Of a stretch of 64,000 nucleotides of DNA, positions 34,431-45,564 are shown one piece after another; the stretch's first letter is position 1, and each line of letters starts with the position of its first letter. A program made the translations under genes and the position numbers. The stretch lies in NCBI GenBank assembly GCA_004352715.1, contig SCFE01000053.1:1991799-2055798 (forward strand), read 5' to 3'. A model generated the notes under the pieces. It had not been told where the DNA came from, did no database searches, and saw only the letters and a program-made list of their open reading frames with translations. This DNA is from Hofstenia miamia (taxonomy: Eukaryota; Xenacoelomorpha; Acoela).

Positions 34431-34697
34431 TAATAATGATACAAACATGATAATGAATAGAGTTAAAATATGGGCTCTCTGAATTCAAAAGGTTTTTCAC
34501 AAGAAATGGTAGTAAACATAGAATTAACACTCTTAGCAGAAGCACATTAATGACAAAGATCTTTGAAAAACAATTATTGATATCCATATTTCTTGAGATG
34601 CATACAACGAATTACTTAATTAACTATCCAATTACAAAGGCGGTGAATAATATATAAATTTAAGCAAAATATTGCCAATATCATTCTACAATGTCAA

Positions 34698-35405
34698 CTC
34701 TTGGGCCTGAAGAAGAAACTTAATCCGATAGAATAAAGGAAAAAAGCATTGCAAGAGCACTATAAATAAAATGAAAACAGGCGATTGAATATAAAGCGTC
34801 AAAGAGTTACCAATTACATTAAAGAATTAAATCAAATACGATCTAAAGAAGTAGTAGATGCGCGAATAATAATAATAGATAAGAACTATTCATTGCAATA
34901 TACTGTTGTAGTTAAACACAGAGTGCTACAGTAAATGAAAACAATAATGGTATATCTTAAGTCAAGGTGCCTGAAGAAGAACCTTAATCTGATAGAATAA
35001 AGGAAAAAAAGCATTGCAAGAGCACTATAAATAAAATGAAAACAGGCGATTGAATATAAAACGTCAAAGTATTACCCAATATATTAAAGAATTAAATCGA
35101 ACACAATCTAAAGAAGTAGTAGATGCGCGAATAATAATAATAATAGATAAGAACTATTCATTGCAATATACTGTTGTAGTTAANGTCAAGGTGCGTGAAG
35201 AAAAAACTTAATCTGATAGAATAAAGGAAAAAAAGCATTGCAAGAGCACTATAAATAAAATGAAAACAGGCGATTGAATATAAAGCGTCAAAGTATTACC
35301 CAATATATTAAAGAATTAAATCAAATACGATCTAAAGAGTTAGTAGATGCGCGAATAATAATAATAATAGATAAGAACTATTCATTGCAATATACTGTTG
35401 TAGTT
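34698..35405. repeat. Three ~224-bp tandem repeats
   Basis: The unit starts near GTCAAGGTGCCTGAAGAAGA and ends CAATATACTGTTGTAGTT, at 34698-34915, 34961-35183 and 35185-35405. The copies are nearly identical. A 45-base spacer separates copies 1 and 2, and a single N (35184) separates copies 2 and 3, suggesting an uncertain join. The array directly abuts LINE sequence at 35406. Confidence 0.85.
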
Positions 35406-35840
35406 TAAAAATGCATCCGATTACCGATTAAAATACAAAATATTGTCTCCTTATTATCAAATTCAAATGCATGTTATCAATATTATTTAAATTCTAATTT
35501 GGCCAACTCGCGAATTCGTTTTTAAGACAATATTTTAAAATAAACGAAAGTTCTCAAAAATTCTTATGCTTAGATAAACATTATAATAGCTGTCATCACA
35601 CAGCAACTAAGATATGAAATAACATAGATCATGAAATTCAAATAGAAAAAAACTACAAGAAATTGCGATGGTTCCTCTTTAATAGACAATGCATTCTTAA
35701 CAACCATAGGGCACTACACTCATTCGAAAATTTTGTATAGCACTAGAAAGCCACACACACACATTTCTATTATATATATTTTATTATTTTGCAAATACTT
35801 GTAGTCTTAGTTTGTAGCTTTTTCAGAAATTTCTATGTTT
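35406..35840 (+). pseudogene. LINE ORF2 C-terminus and 3' end (copy E)
   Basis: Starts mid-domain with ASDYRLKYKILSPYYQIQMH, the same segment as 17227-17290 in copy C. It then decays into stops and AT-rich 3' UTR. Its first 53 bases are identical to 19530-19582, the last bases of copy D before its gap, and it begins exactly where the 224-bp tandem array stops. Confidence 0.7.
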
Positions 35841-35849
35841 AATTTTTAT

Positions 35850-38335
35850 TAAATTTAGCGCATGTCTTCTCAATGACATATTTTTATTTCATCAGATTGC
35901 TTCTTTCAGGTGCTATTAAACTTAACCCCAGAACAATTCTAGAAGAATCGCAAATAGAAAATAATCTAAAAAATTGCATCAATAACTATGAATTAGTTTA
36001 TTTAGATGCTAGAAGTTTTAATTCAAACAGAAATGAATTTCTTAATTTAATAAGTAAGATAGGAGAAAACGCAATATTCTTAATTACGAAAACTTGGTTA
36101 CAGCAAGACACTAACTTTAATTTATTCATCCTGACCGATATTACATTTTCATAAAAACCGATTAGGTAGAGGTGGCGGACTCATAATATTAGCTCCAAAA
36201 TGATTGAAACCACTGAGTAAATTGGAATTTTAATCAAATCACGATATATTTGAATTACTATGGATAGAATATCATTTGAATATAAATGTCGTAAGGAACT
36301 GATCAATATCACATACAATCCAAATCAAAATAATCATTTTGACTAAATTTTAAAGTGAATGAAATTTTTTAAGTAAATTAATTACCACTGTTATTTTATA
36401 AATATATTTCATAACTAACATAAATTATTGTAATAATCTTGAAAAGTAATCGTTATAGAATTTTGTGCTACATACGATCTTAATTGTGTAAATATTGACT
36501 GTCCCACAAGGAATAACATCTTAATCGGCTACTTCACAAAAAAATCAGACTATGCTTTACATCCCTAATCTTCGAATCATTCAGTGATCATGCTCTCTGC
36601 ATCTATATGTATAAGTAATATAACTACTAAGACTAATATTTTAATTTAACTTTTACCATGGATTACCTAAATTACTCAGACGAAATATTGGAGAGGCTTT
36701 TGGAAAACATATCGTACACATTCATATTAAAATCTGGATCTTGCATGATTAAAGAAATTTGCTAAGCAATTAATAAAGTGGTACCAATTAAATGCCGAAA
36801 AGTAAAACTAAGGCCGTGCAAATCTGATTTATCAAATGCCGATGACAGTGACATGCATACATGAACAAGTAGCATTAAAATAAAACTATTTGATCTCGTT
36901 AAAACAGAACCGACTACCACTAATTGGAATAATTACGAAAAATCAAAAAAAATTAAAACAAGAAATAAAAAATTTGCCTTACAACAAAAAATGCTTTGCG
37001 ATCATTTAAGTAAAACAAACGAAAAATGGCGATATATTAATAAAATTTTGGTAAAAACTAAAGGGATTTCTACTGACAATAACAAATAAAGAATTGATAA
37101 TAAAATTACTACAGAAAAAACCACATACATAAAACATTTAAAGTACTTGGCAATTTCATTTCCCCCAATATAATAAAAAGAAAAATGTCTATAAATTCTC
37201 AACAAATACACATCTTTATTTTAGATTTCCAAACGCAAGCGGACTTGAAACCATAATGAAAATTTGAAAGACAAATGAATCGACTGCCTTCTATAATCTT
37301 CCAATTAGCATTATTAAGGGTTTTCATATCTTTAGTGGAGATCTACTGCTTGCATTTAACCAGTGTATTATTGATAACGAATCCCCTGACATTTTTTAAG
37401 AAATCTGACATAAGCCTTATATATATATATAGAAAACGTGACCCTCTAAATTCACATAATTATATTCCCATTTGTATTGACCATCCTTTTAGTAAATTAT
37501 TTGAAAAATTTCTAAATAATCAAATGTAAGCATATTTGATATATGAAAACATTCTTTCAAAAAAAAATTTGGGGTTTGTAAGGTTATTACTAAAAGACAA
37601 ATTAATGTATTATACTTTGATAATAAAGTTATTAATTTAATGATGAATTTTCTTAATAATTGACAACAACGAGTCATACTTAATGATAAAAAATCAAAAT
37701 ATACTATAGCTGACATTAGAGTTACTCAGGTTCGGCCCCATCCTATTTGCAACATACGTGAATGACATATAACTCAACAACAAAGAAATAGTAAAATTTA
37801 CCAATTTGCTGATATCTTTCTTATAAGTACTTATATAAGTGCCTTTAATGAAACTAAAGCCCTCAAAGTGATAACGAAAATTTAACAATGTATTTCTCAA
37901 ATAAATCAATTGAAAGTAAATATTGAAAAAACACAGTCTCACAAAAAAATAGAACTCGATATAAATCATGCACCAATAAAACAAAGCGAATCTATCAACT
38001 GTTTAGGTGTTGAAATTGACAATGACTTAAATTTCCAACGATTCTTGTTAGCTAAATTTAAGAAAATGGCTTCTGGAATTAAGTATTTTTACCATGTTCG
38101 CAATATTCCAAATACACATCACAAACTGCTCATTTCTATTCACAAACATAAGTTTGAAATATCATATCCTTTTCTCTAAAACTTTCAATTGGGTGCCTCA
38201 AACACTCAATTTCGTGCAAAAACATGATAATGCATACGGTTATGGATAAAATATGAACTATTACCTCTTAATTACTAAATTCAAATGCATATGTTATTAA
38301 TGCTATTTAAATTCAAATTTGGTCAAACCTCATTT
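35850..38335 (+). pseudogene. LINE ORF2 (2A-like, endonuclease, RT), copy F
   Basis: Starts with FYFIRLLLSGAIKLNPRT, the degraded 2A-like region. The endonuclease follows in the frame 35873-36154 (LVYLDARSFNSNRNEFLN, FLITKTWLQQD), with RGGGLIILAPK near 36171. Non-coding stretches match copy C closely (36560-36720 with 15550-15700). RT pieces are FNQCIIDNE near 37357, KLFEKFLNNQM near 37494 and a broken catalytic block (QFADIFLIS near 37803). The C-terminal QSESINCLGVEIDNDLNFQRF and MASGIKYFYHVRNIPNTHHK lie in the frame 37910-38179. The segment with the GxPQGS block is deleted or frameshifted. No ORF1 is present. Confidence 0.75.
35909..35935 (+). other. Degraded 2A-like motif GAIKLNPRT (copy F)
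   Basis: Codons 35909-35935 align with the GDIKPNPGP of copy C. D has become A and G has become R, so it cannot act as a 2A peptide. Confidence 0.55.
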
Positions 38336-38337
38336 TA

Positions 38338-38905
38338 AGTAACACATAGTTGAGGTAAATTTAACATGTTTGATATGTAATTGTTTGAGAAATGTTGGGA
38401 TTGTTTATAATTACTTAAGCTTACGTTTAATTAAAGCCGATTAAATACAATAGTGGTTAAAGTTCATGGTTTTGTGACGCATAAATAACTTATCCTGAAA
38501 ACCTTTTTCATCCAATAGTCAAAGAACCAATGTATTGGAACAACACAATTTCCCATATATGTGTGACCTTGGGATTATAATAAATACAAAATGTAAAAAA
38601 CTTAGGCAATAAGTACATTCTCAAATACAATTATGAAAGTTACTAGATTTTTATGTTGAGCTATATACCTCAGCTAAGACCACAAAAATTTGTTAAAAAA
38701 AAATAAGCAATGGAAAACAATATGATTCCGTGAAATCCGTTTCAAGATATTCACATCTGCTACACTCTCTCAATATGGAATCAAATAAAACAGAGATTTG
38801 AAAAGAATGTATTTTTAGTGTTAACGCCAGCTCTATTCTCCGTTTGCCACTAACATCTTTTACACTGGATGTTCATAGTATGCATATGCCTGCAAAATTT
38901 CAGTC
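38338..38905. repeat. LINE-flanking segment duplicated at 17638-18290
   Basis: Partner of 17638-18290, in the same orientation and again just 3' of a LINE body. About 85 bases shorter through several small indels. Similarity ends near GCCTGCAAAATTTCAGT. Confidence 0.7.
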
Positions 38906-39183
38906 AAGTCCACCAAGTAGTGTTTGCTAAAACAAGCGCAGACAATGATTATTCACATAAATTTGAAATTAACAGTTTGAATTTAAAACCTATCAGTATT
39001 AGACAATGGAAAATAGGTCTTGAGTTTTCTGTGTCAAGTAAATTATCATAAAACTATTAAAATTTCATGTTTGCTGAGCATTGCGAGAAAACTATTGAAA
39101 TGTTAGTTAGTGAAAAAATGTACATTGTCTAAGACTTATATTTTCACATACATTTATATGCTAAAATAGTAATTATGAGCACA

Positions 39184-39275
39184 ATTACCAACTACACGAA
39201 ATCAAAAAAAGTTTATATTGCCTTTCAAAAATTACCAATTACACAAAGCCAAAAAAAGTTTATATTGCCTTTCAG
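39184..39275. repeat. 47-bp tandem duplication
   Basis: ATTACCAACTACACGAAATC... (39184-39230) is followed immediately by ATTACCAATTACACAAAGCC... (39231-39275), with shared AAAAAAAGTTTATATTGCCT. Confidence 0.8.
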
Positions 39276-40056
39276 AGAAAACAAAATTTCACTATAAAAA
39301 TCATGAAATTTACTTACAAAGCTAAATATTTTAAGATAAATGACAAGATCAAAAGTCATGTAATAATAAAAGAAATTGAAGCAAATTCCTGAAGAGTCAT
39401 GTTAACAAAATTTATTTTCCTGTTGCATGGAACAACATAAAACCTTGTTTTATATGCAGTAACATAAATGGATATACTGTACTTACAAACATACATGAAT
39501 ATAGAGAACTTTATTCACAAAAATACCCGCTTTGTCTATTTCATAGTCACTAATCATGTATATCAAAACGATTCTAAAAAATAAACCAAGAAATTTTTTA
39601 TAACCCTGGTTCTATATATTCTCTAATGTTTTGCAGGAAACTACATGTATTCCTAAAAAAAATCGTAGACATTCTGAACTTAGTATTGCACTGCCTTAGC
39701 AAAGTGAATAGCAAACTTCGTATATGAATTAGGGTGATAAGTTCTTTGCATATAAAAATATCAAATGTTAGTTTCTAAAGCAAATTTCATAAAAAATTCA
39801 CATCTTCCATCAATTCTATATATAGCGATATATGATATTAAACATTCAAGGAATTTTATGAATTAATAACACGATCAATAAAAGCTAGCATAAATTTATT
39901 TCTTATTTTTCTCTTTAAAATCACTATAAAGGACCTCTTAAAAACTGTTACAAATTACTTTATATCTTATAAATGTTATCCTTACTATTCCCTCACTTTT
40001 ATTGCTTTTTCCCTAAATGATTGTTCCTTAGTTATGATGGCAGATTTGTACTGATT

Positions 40057-40287
40057 CTAAAATTTTCGTAAATGTTTTAAAGTTTTTCGATTTTTACATA
40101 TGTACTTTGCAAAGTTTTCATAATGGTGCATATTTTGAAATTTGCCTGTAAACCAAGATTCTGACCACACAAATGCAAAAAACCTGGACATCTTTTCTAA
40201 GTTTTCTCTAATTTCAGTCATTAAGAAATTTGACCAAATATATTTTGCAGCAATTATTTTCATTTCAAATATTGCACCACCACCCAT
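40057..40287 (-). pseudogene. Possible transposon-associated ORF remnant
   Basis: An open - strand frame from ATG 40287 encodes MGGGAIFEMKIIAAKYIWSN, then LMTEIRENLEKMSRFFAFVW and SESWFTGKF. The aromatic-rich composition, more protein-like than surrounding frames, suggests a genuine former coding region. A stop lies immediately upstream of the ATG, and an adjacent frame upstream reads EITGSLNIDYFFVEKLLEKY. I have an impression of similarity to uncharacterised proteins carried by invertebrate transposons but cannot name a family. Could be chance. Confidence 0.25.
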
Positions 40288-41049
40288 TTCCTATAATAAC
40301 TTCAATTTGGAAATCATATTTTTCTAAAAGTTTTTCAACAAAGAAGTAATCAATGTTAAGGGAACCTGTGATTTCCGCTCTAATCCATGCCTAAGTTTAG
40401 GATTTTTTCTAATGTAGAATACGACGTAGACATCTAACAAATTAGAGTATTTTCTGCAAATAGCTATTTTACAATAACTCCTCAACTGTGTTATCGAAAT
40501 TATTAACGCTCTCAGTATCAGACACTAATATTTTGATTTAATTGCAGATTTAGCTCAGATAGTGTTCGTTACATCCTAAAAAATGATTTAGACTGCTCCA
40601 TCAATTAGCCATAAATAATTAAATTCACTCGTAAGAACTATTTCTTGAAATTTTTCCTCTTTAATTCGTTGCCCATCGGTGACTCTAAATTGTTTATTTT
40701 AGTGTGTGAATATAATTTTGTTTAAACTTAGCCACTTTAATAATAGATATTTTACCAGTACCATGTTCAGCTTCACTTGATTCTTCATTTTCAAAAAAAC
40801 GAATTTTTTAATCATTATACATGTATGAACAATTCGAGACAATTACTTTTGAGTTTGACATAGAAATGCAAGGCTTTTGCACTAAGTTTGATGCAATTTT
40901 TTATTTGTAGGACCAAATACTTTACTTATTAAGTTATTTGTAGATTAATGAAGTTATGCTAAAAATTATTTTCAAAATGAGGAGATAATTTCATAAACCT
41001 TTTTTGAAATCAAGTAGTTAAAGTTTCACTTTGGTAAAACAAGTATCTA

Positions 41050-41096
41050 ATATATATATATATATTTATATATGTACCCGGCGTTTTGCCCGGGGT
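41050..41096. repeat. (TA)n tract with GC-rich CCCGG hairpin
   Basis: A TA-rich tract (41050-41073) is followed by ACCCGGCGTTTTGCCCGGGG, a short hairpin (CCCGG/CCGGG) unusual for this AT-rich DNA. It may be the end of an unidentified repeat. Confidence 0.45.
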
Positions 41097-41239
41097 ATTT
41101 GAAAAGTAAAAGACGATAATATGTTTTAGTAAAGATATTTATTATAATTTTTCAAATTTTTTGCACTGTAATTCACTAAGTAAAGATCACTTGATGTGTA
41201 CTCTTTGAGTGTCACAGGTCAACTGAATGGCCTTGAAAG

Positions 41240-41307
41240 TTTTTTGTCCTTTTATATGTTTTAAAAAACGTTTTTTGTCCTTTTATATGTTTTAAAAAAC
41301 GTTTTTT
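41240..41307. repeat. 31-bp tandem duplication
   Basis: TTTTTTGTCCTTTTATATG... to AAAAAACG starts at 41240 and again at 41271, two full units plus TTTTTTG. Confidence 0.85.
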
Positions 41308-41523
41308 GAAGTATGACTCACTNAATTTTGTTTATTTTATATTTAATAAATTAAATTTATATATTGTTATTGTATCCATAATTGGTTAGAAGCATTATTT
41401 GATCAAATATTATTTATCTTAAAAAACCAATTTTGTTGAGTTAATAGTTAAGTTTCTAGTCACTGCGATGATATTTCAGTAACTTACTAAGAATGAATAT
41501 TAGTTACACACTATCCTCTAACT

Positions 41524-41847
41524 AAAATTTATAGGTAAAATCCTAAATTCACGAAAATACTAAGTCACCTAAATTTTTAGGTGAAACACCTTAAATTTTA
41601 GGAATATATCCATCACCTAAATGTTTATGTGAAAACAAAATAAGAAAACATGCATATAGATAATCTAAATATTCGCAGCTTCTTTATAAAAACACAATAA
41701 TAATTTCATAAATTATGTGATTGGAGTTGAAATGATTTTAAGGAGTAAACATAACGGATTTCACCTAAAAGTTAAGATTAAAACCCTCATTTCTAGGTGA
41801 ACAATTTTTACCTAAATTGCTTAGGTGATGAAACACCTATAAATTTT
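41524..41847. mobile_element. 324-bp MITE-like element rich in TCACCTAA/TTAGGTGA
   Basis: Thirteen-base perfect inverted ends (AAAATTTATAGGT at 41524-41536, ACCTATAAATTTT at 41835-41847) enclose repeated TCACCTAA and TTAGGTGA words. These include a perfect hairpin TCACCTAAA-TT-TTTAGGTGA near 41571. No coding capacity. The repeated end motif in both orientations is typical of small non-autonomous DNA transposons; no target duplication was recognised. Confidence 0.5.
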
Positions 41848-41928
41848 TCACATATCAGTAATAATGCAGGATACAGTTCTTGAGATATATGTTTGTTTGT
41901 TATAGAACCAACAAAATTGTAAGATATA

Positions 41929-41951
41929 TGTATATATATATATATATATAT
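41929..41951. repeat. (TA)n microsatellite
   Basis: Eleven TA/AT units. Confidence 0.9.
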
Positions 41952-42688
41952 CTAAATAAACTTCAATAATTGAAAATTTCACGTTTTTATTGAATTTTAG
42001 ATAAAATGGACAAGAAATGTGGGGAGGTATAAAGTTCATTAAAGTTTCATATTTAGAAACAGAATATACCAGAAGTAGAAATGAAACTTAATAATTAGCA
42101 GCGACACAGTTAAAACACAGTTCCCAATAGTGTTACGAATAATCAGGCTGATACATTGAAGGACATAAAAGATCTTTGTGCGCATTGCATACGCAAAGGG
42201 AGGCATGGTGGAATGTTCCCTTTCAGGTTTACAAAATGATTTTGATTGGCTAAATAAAAAAAAATTCGCCAAAATGTTAAATATTTTAAAAACTAATCAT
42301 GAAGTGCATTTTTAAAAATTGAAAATGAGATGCATTCAGGCTTGTACTGGGACAGGTCCCAATCTTATCCCTTCCTATTTGAACCTCAAAACTCATCTCA
42401 TTCTATCTCACATATTTTGACATCTTCTCCAATTTTATGTCATTCGTGTAATTCCAAATTATTAATTGGAAACGAATAATCTTATTGAATAAATCAATAG
42501 TTTATGTACTATATTTTTCTTTGAAGACCATGATTATAAAACTTCATTCTTTAAAAACCCTTTGCTGCATGAATTTCTGTTATTTGGTGAAAAAAAATGT
42601 TTTTGTTGAACGACTATCAACTTTAACCATTTAGAAATCATGTGAAAAATATCGATCAAATAGTGCAATAGTTTTACAAAAACTGAAG

Positions 42689-45001
42689 TGTTGCAAATAT
42701 GCAACATTATTCAGTAATAGCTCCATAATAACAACTATGCAATTTCATTAACATTGCTATTATTTTGATTTCTTATTTATTGCATGAGGTATTGATGCTA
42801 AGCATTGTTTTATTATTTTTATTATTTTGTACATGAACTGCCGTCACTCCTATTGTTTAAAAAAATTCACTGGATTGTAAAACACATATGCAACACTATA
42901 TAGAACAAAATCTTATAATACAATTGATAAAATTAACTAGTTAATTTTGAAATTCTAGAAAACAATTATCGGCTCTTTGTTTGGCATAAACATATATTGC
43001 ACTTAGTGAAATATAACTCCGAAAAACCTGTAGGGCAAAGTCGGCAGCTACCTCATTTTTGCATGTAAAATTGACAATGATCTAATTTGTCATGATACAC
43101 AGCAAAAGCAGGTATATCAACTGATGAAGATGTGTTGAATCTCTTTTGGCTTCAGGATATTCCAGTGATGGTCTTCCAGGTATTTTTATTGGAATTTTCT
43201 CCATGTGCATTAAAGAAACTGCAATATTATGCTGCCAGTTCAAAAGGGGCATTGACTTTTTGCTAGGGTCAACTTTTTTATTAAAGTTTCTCTTATATAG
43301 CAACTAGCTGTTAACTGATAGGTTTATTGCCTAAAACTATATATGCATATACCACTTTTGCGTCATATAATGGATGCGGAGCATATCTGTGAAATCGACA
43401 CCATCCACTTGAATATTATAAACTTCAGCTATGAATGGGTGATCAATTTCAACGGGCTTCTTTTTTTAGTGGACCATCACAATGCAGGCGTTCCTGGCTT
43501 ACAACCAATATAGTTGATACAAGTTGAGCAATACCACCGTCTAACAGTGCACTAAGCACAAATTTGAATTTGAATCTGTTACAGAACCTATGGAGCCCTG
43601 CCTTTTTTCTTAAGTTCTTTTTCTGGAAGTAGATTAGATGCTGCTCCTTTCATTGTCTTTACGAATTTTAGCAACAGCCCATATAGATTTTAAAGCAAAA
43701 TATTCTATAACATTCAACCCTAAAAAATAGTTGTCAAAGCCTAGCTTGTAGCCAACATTTTAGTTGTATCATCTTTGCCAGTATACATAAAAAATTCATA
43801 CACAGTTCCACTTATTCCACATTTAGCAAATACTTTGATGCCCCATTTATTAGGTTTCCTGCAAATATTAGCGAATCGGTGATCTATAAATAGATTTCTC
43901 CAGGTTTTATTCTGTGACAGGGGTTTCTTAATACCTCAATAACTGGTCGAATTTTATGAAGTTTATCATAATTAGGACTGCCTTTTTTCACAGCTGATAG
44001 ATTGTGATTGAAATGGAGAAAGTGTTTCGCTTTATCAAATCGATTAACTGACATAGTCGCACGAATTATAGGATCTCCTGTCTCCATAGACCAATTCATG
44101 CGGTATTGAGGTTTTGAAGATTATTCCTACATATTGTTGAATCTCATTAGAATTAACTGCAATAGGTGTCCCAAATTTTTGGACTGAGTACAAATTAGTT
44201 CTATTGACTATTCTATTAAAAAATATATCAAGGTAATCTATTGGTGCAAAACTATCTGGCAAGCTTGAAATGACACCTCCCTTAAAGCTGGAATCAACTG
44301 GTTCAACATCTTTTAAACGTCAACTACGCTTTCTTTTTATCTCTGGTGAAGGATTATTGTTCTCCTGGGCATTAAGTGCAACAGATGAATGCTCATCAAC
44401 TGTTTGCCGATTCTTTGCATTATTTTCATTATCAAGGGCCATTAATATTTGAGCCAGTTCATGATTATTCTGCTTATTAATGTTTTCATCTTCAGAATCA
44501 CTGGATAATGCAATTACTTCACCTTTTTTTTTGGCTTCTATTTTAAAACAAAGATTTGAAAATTCTTCAACAGAATATCTTTTTTACATTTCCATCAGTC
44601 ACTATAAAAAATACAGCCTCGTTAAAATGGTTAAGAATGTGGTTATAGATCAATTACACATATGATTTTCTGAAAAATTGTAAACTTTACAGTCGTATAT
44701 ATTAATAAAAGCATTTACAGGATATTGTAAATTTAGACAAAATTGTCAAATAATTAATTTGACGCATTTTTTTGTAAAAACGAGTCAAACTCTATACAAC
44801 CTAAAACGTTAGACTTCTCCTAACAATAAGACTCAACCCAATAATAACCGAAATGTGACCAACACACTTGTAACGATGATCTATAAGTAATTATTAATAA
44901 AAGGTTTGTACACCTTTAATTTGTACTATTTTAACCATGCTATTATACTACATACAAATCGATTTTGCTACATTTTTTCATGATGTTGCAAATATGCTAC
45001 A
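42689..45001 (-). mobile_element. piggyBac-type element (boundaries provisional)
   Basis: A decayed piggyBac transposase on the - strand is bracketed by 22-base inverted repeats matching at 18 of 22 positions: 42689-42710 (TGTTGCAAATATGCAACA...) and 44980-45001. The span of 2.3 kb is right for piggyBac. The repeats are themselves palindromic and may be subterminal; flanking TTAA target sites were not confirmed. Confidence 0.5.
43082..44582 (-). pseudogene. Decayed piggyBac transposase
   Basis: Read leftward. An acidic N-terminal region is at 44580-44330 (RYSVEEFSNLCFKIEAKKK, then ALSSDSEDEN). The DDE_Tnp_1_7-type domain follows: PIDYLDIFFNRIVNRTNLYS near 44243, EIQQYVGIIF, and SVNRFDKAKHFLHFNHN near 44048. 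KPNKWGIKVFAKCG is near 43855, and FDNYFLGLNV near 43742 contains a catalytic Asp. VDGVDFTDMLRIHY near 43408 matches the GVDxxD block with the third Asp. The frame 43303-43082 ends in PSLEYPEAKRDST. The first catalytic DE block near 43890 is degraded. Frameshifts (for example near 44320, 44100, 43880 and 43760) make it inactive. piggyBac enzymes excise precisely at TTAA. Family assignment is secure. Confidence 0.8.
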
Positions 45002-45564
45002 TTAGAAAAAATGTTCCCTGAATCAACAGATTTAAGTGAAATTTTGCAAAAATTCGAAAACATGCTTTTATAAAAAACAAAAACCTATAAATATTTTTTT
45101 ATAACATGTTAACCAATTTACACTAAGTACTAGACATTTCAAAAAAAGGAAGCTGCAGTTTAATCAAGTTTAGCATTTTAAACATTTTTTTCGTTCAATG
45201 GGACTTAACCTGACTATAGTAAGTGGAAATACTTTGCGAATAAATTTTTCATGCTTTTGTATATTAGGGAAACATTTTCGATAGAAAATATTATCATCCA
45301 TGTCCAAAAGAATTAAAAGTGCATAATTTACCTATTTTTTAATTTGGAGGAATTTTATGGCATATTTCTCGTCTTTTAATAGACTATACTATACCTATAT
45401 CCACATTTTGAAGTAAGTATATTAGGAATGATAATAGTCTATCAAAATTTATTGAAGAAAAGATATGTACTTATACTCAAAATGGTGTTGATAAATAAGG
45501 ATTAAATATTCAATATTTGAACTTTATGAATGAATTGAAATCTAGTCTATATAGCAAAATCAAG

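Noticed and set aside
34698-35405. Regularly repeated units considered as a CRISPR array
   Set aside because: Units are ~224 bases, contiguous and without short unique spacers; the genome is eukaryotic. It is an ordinary tandem repeat.
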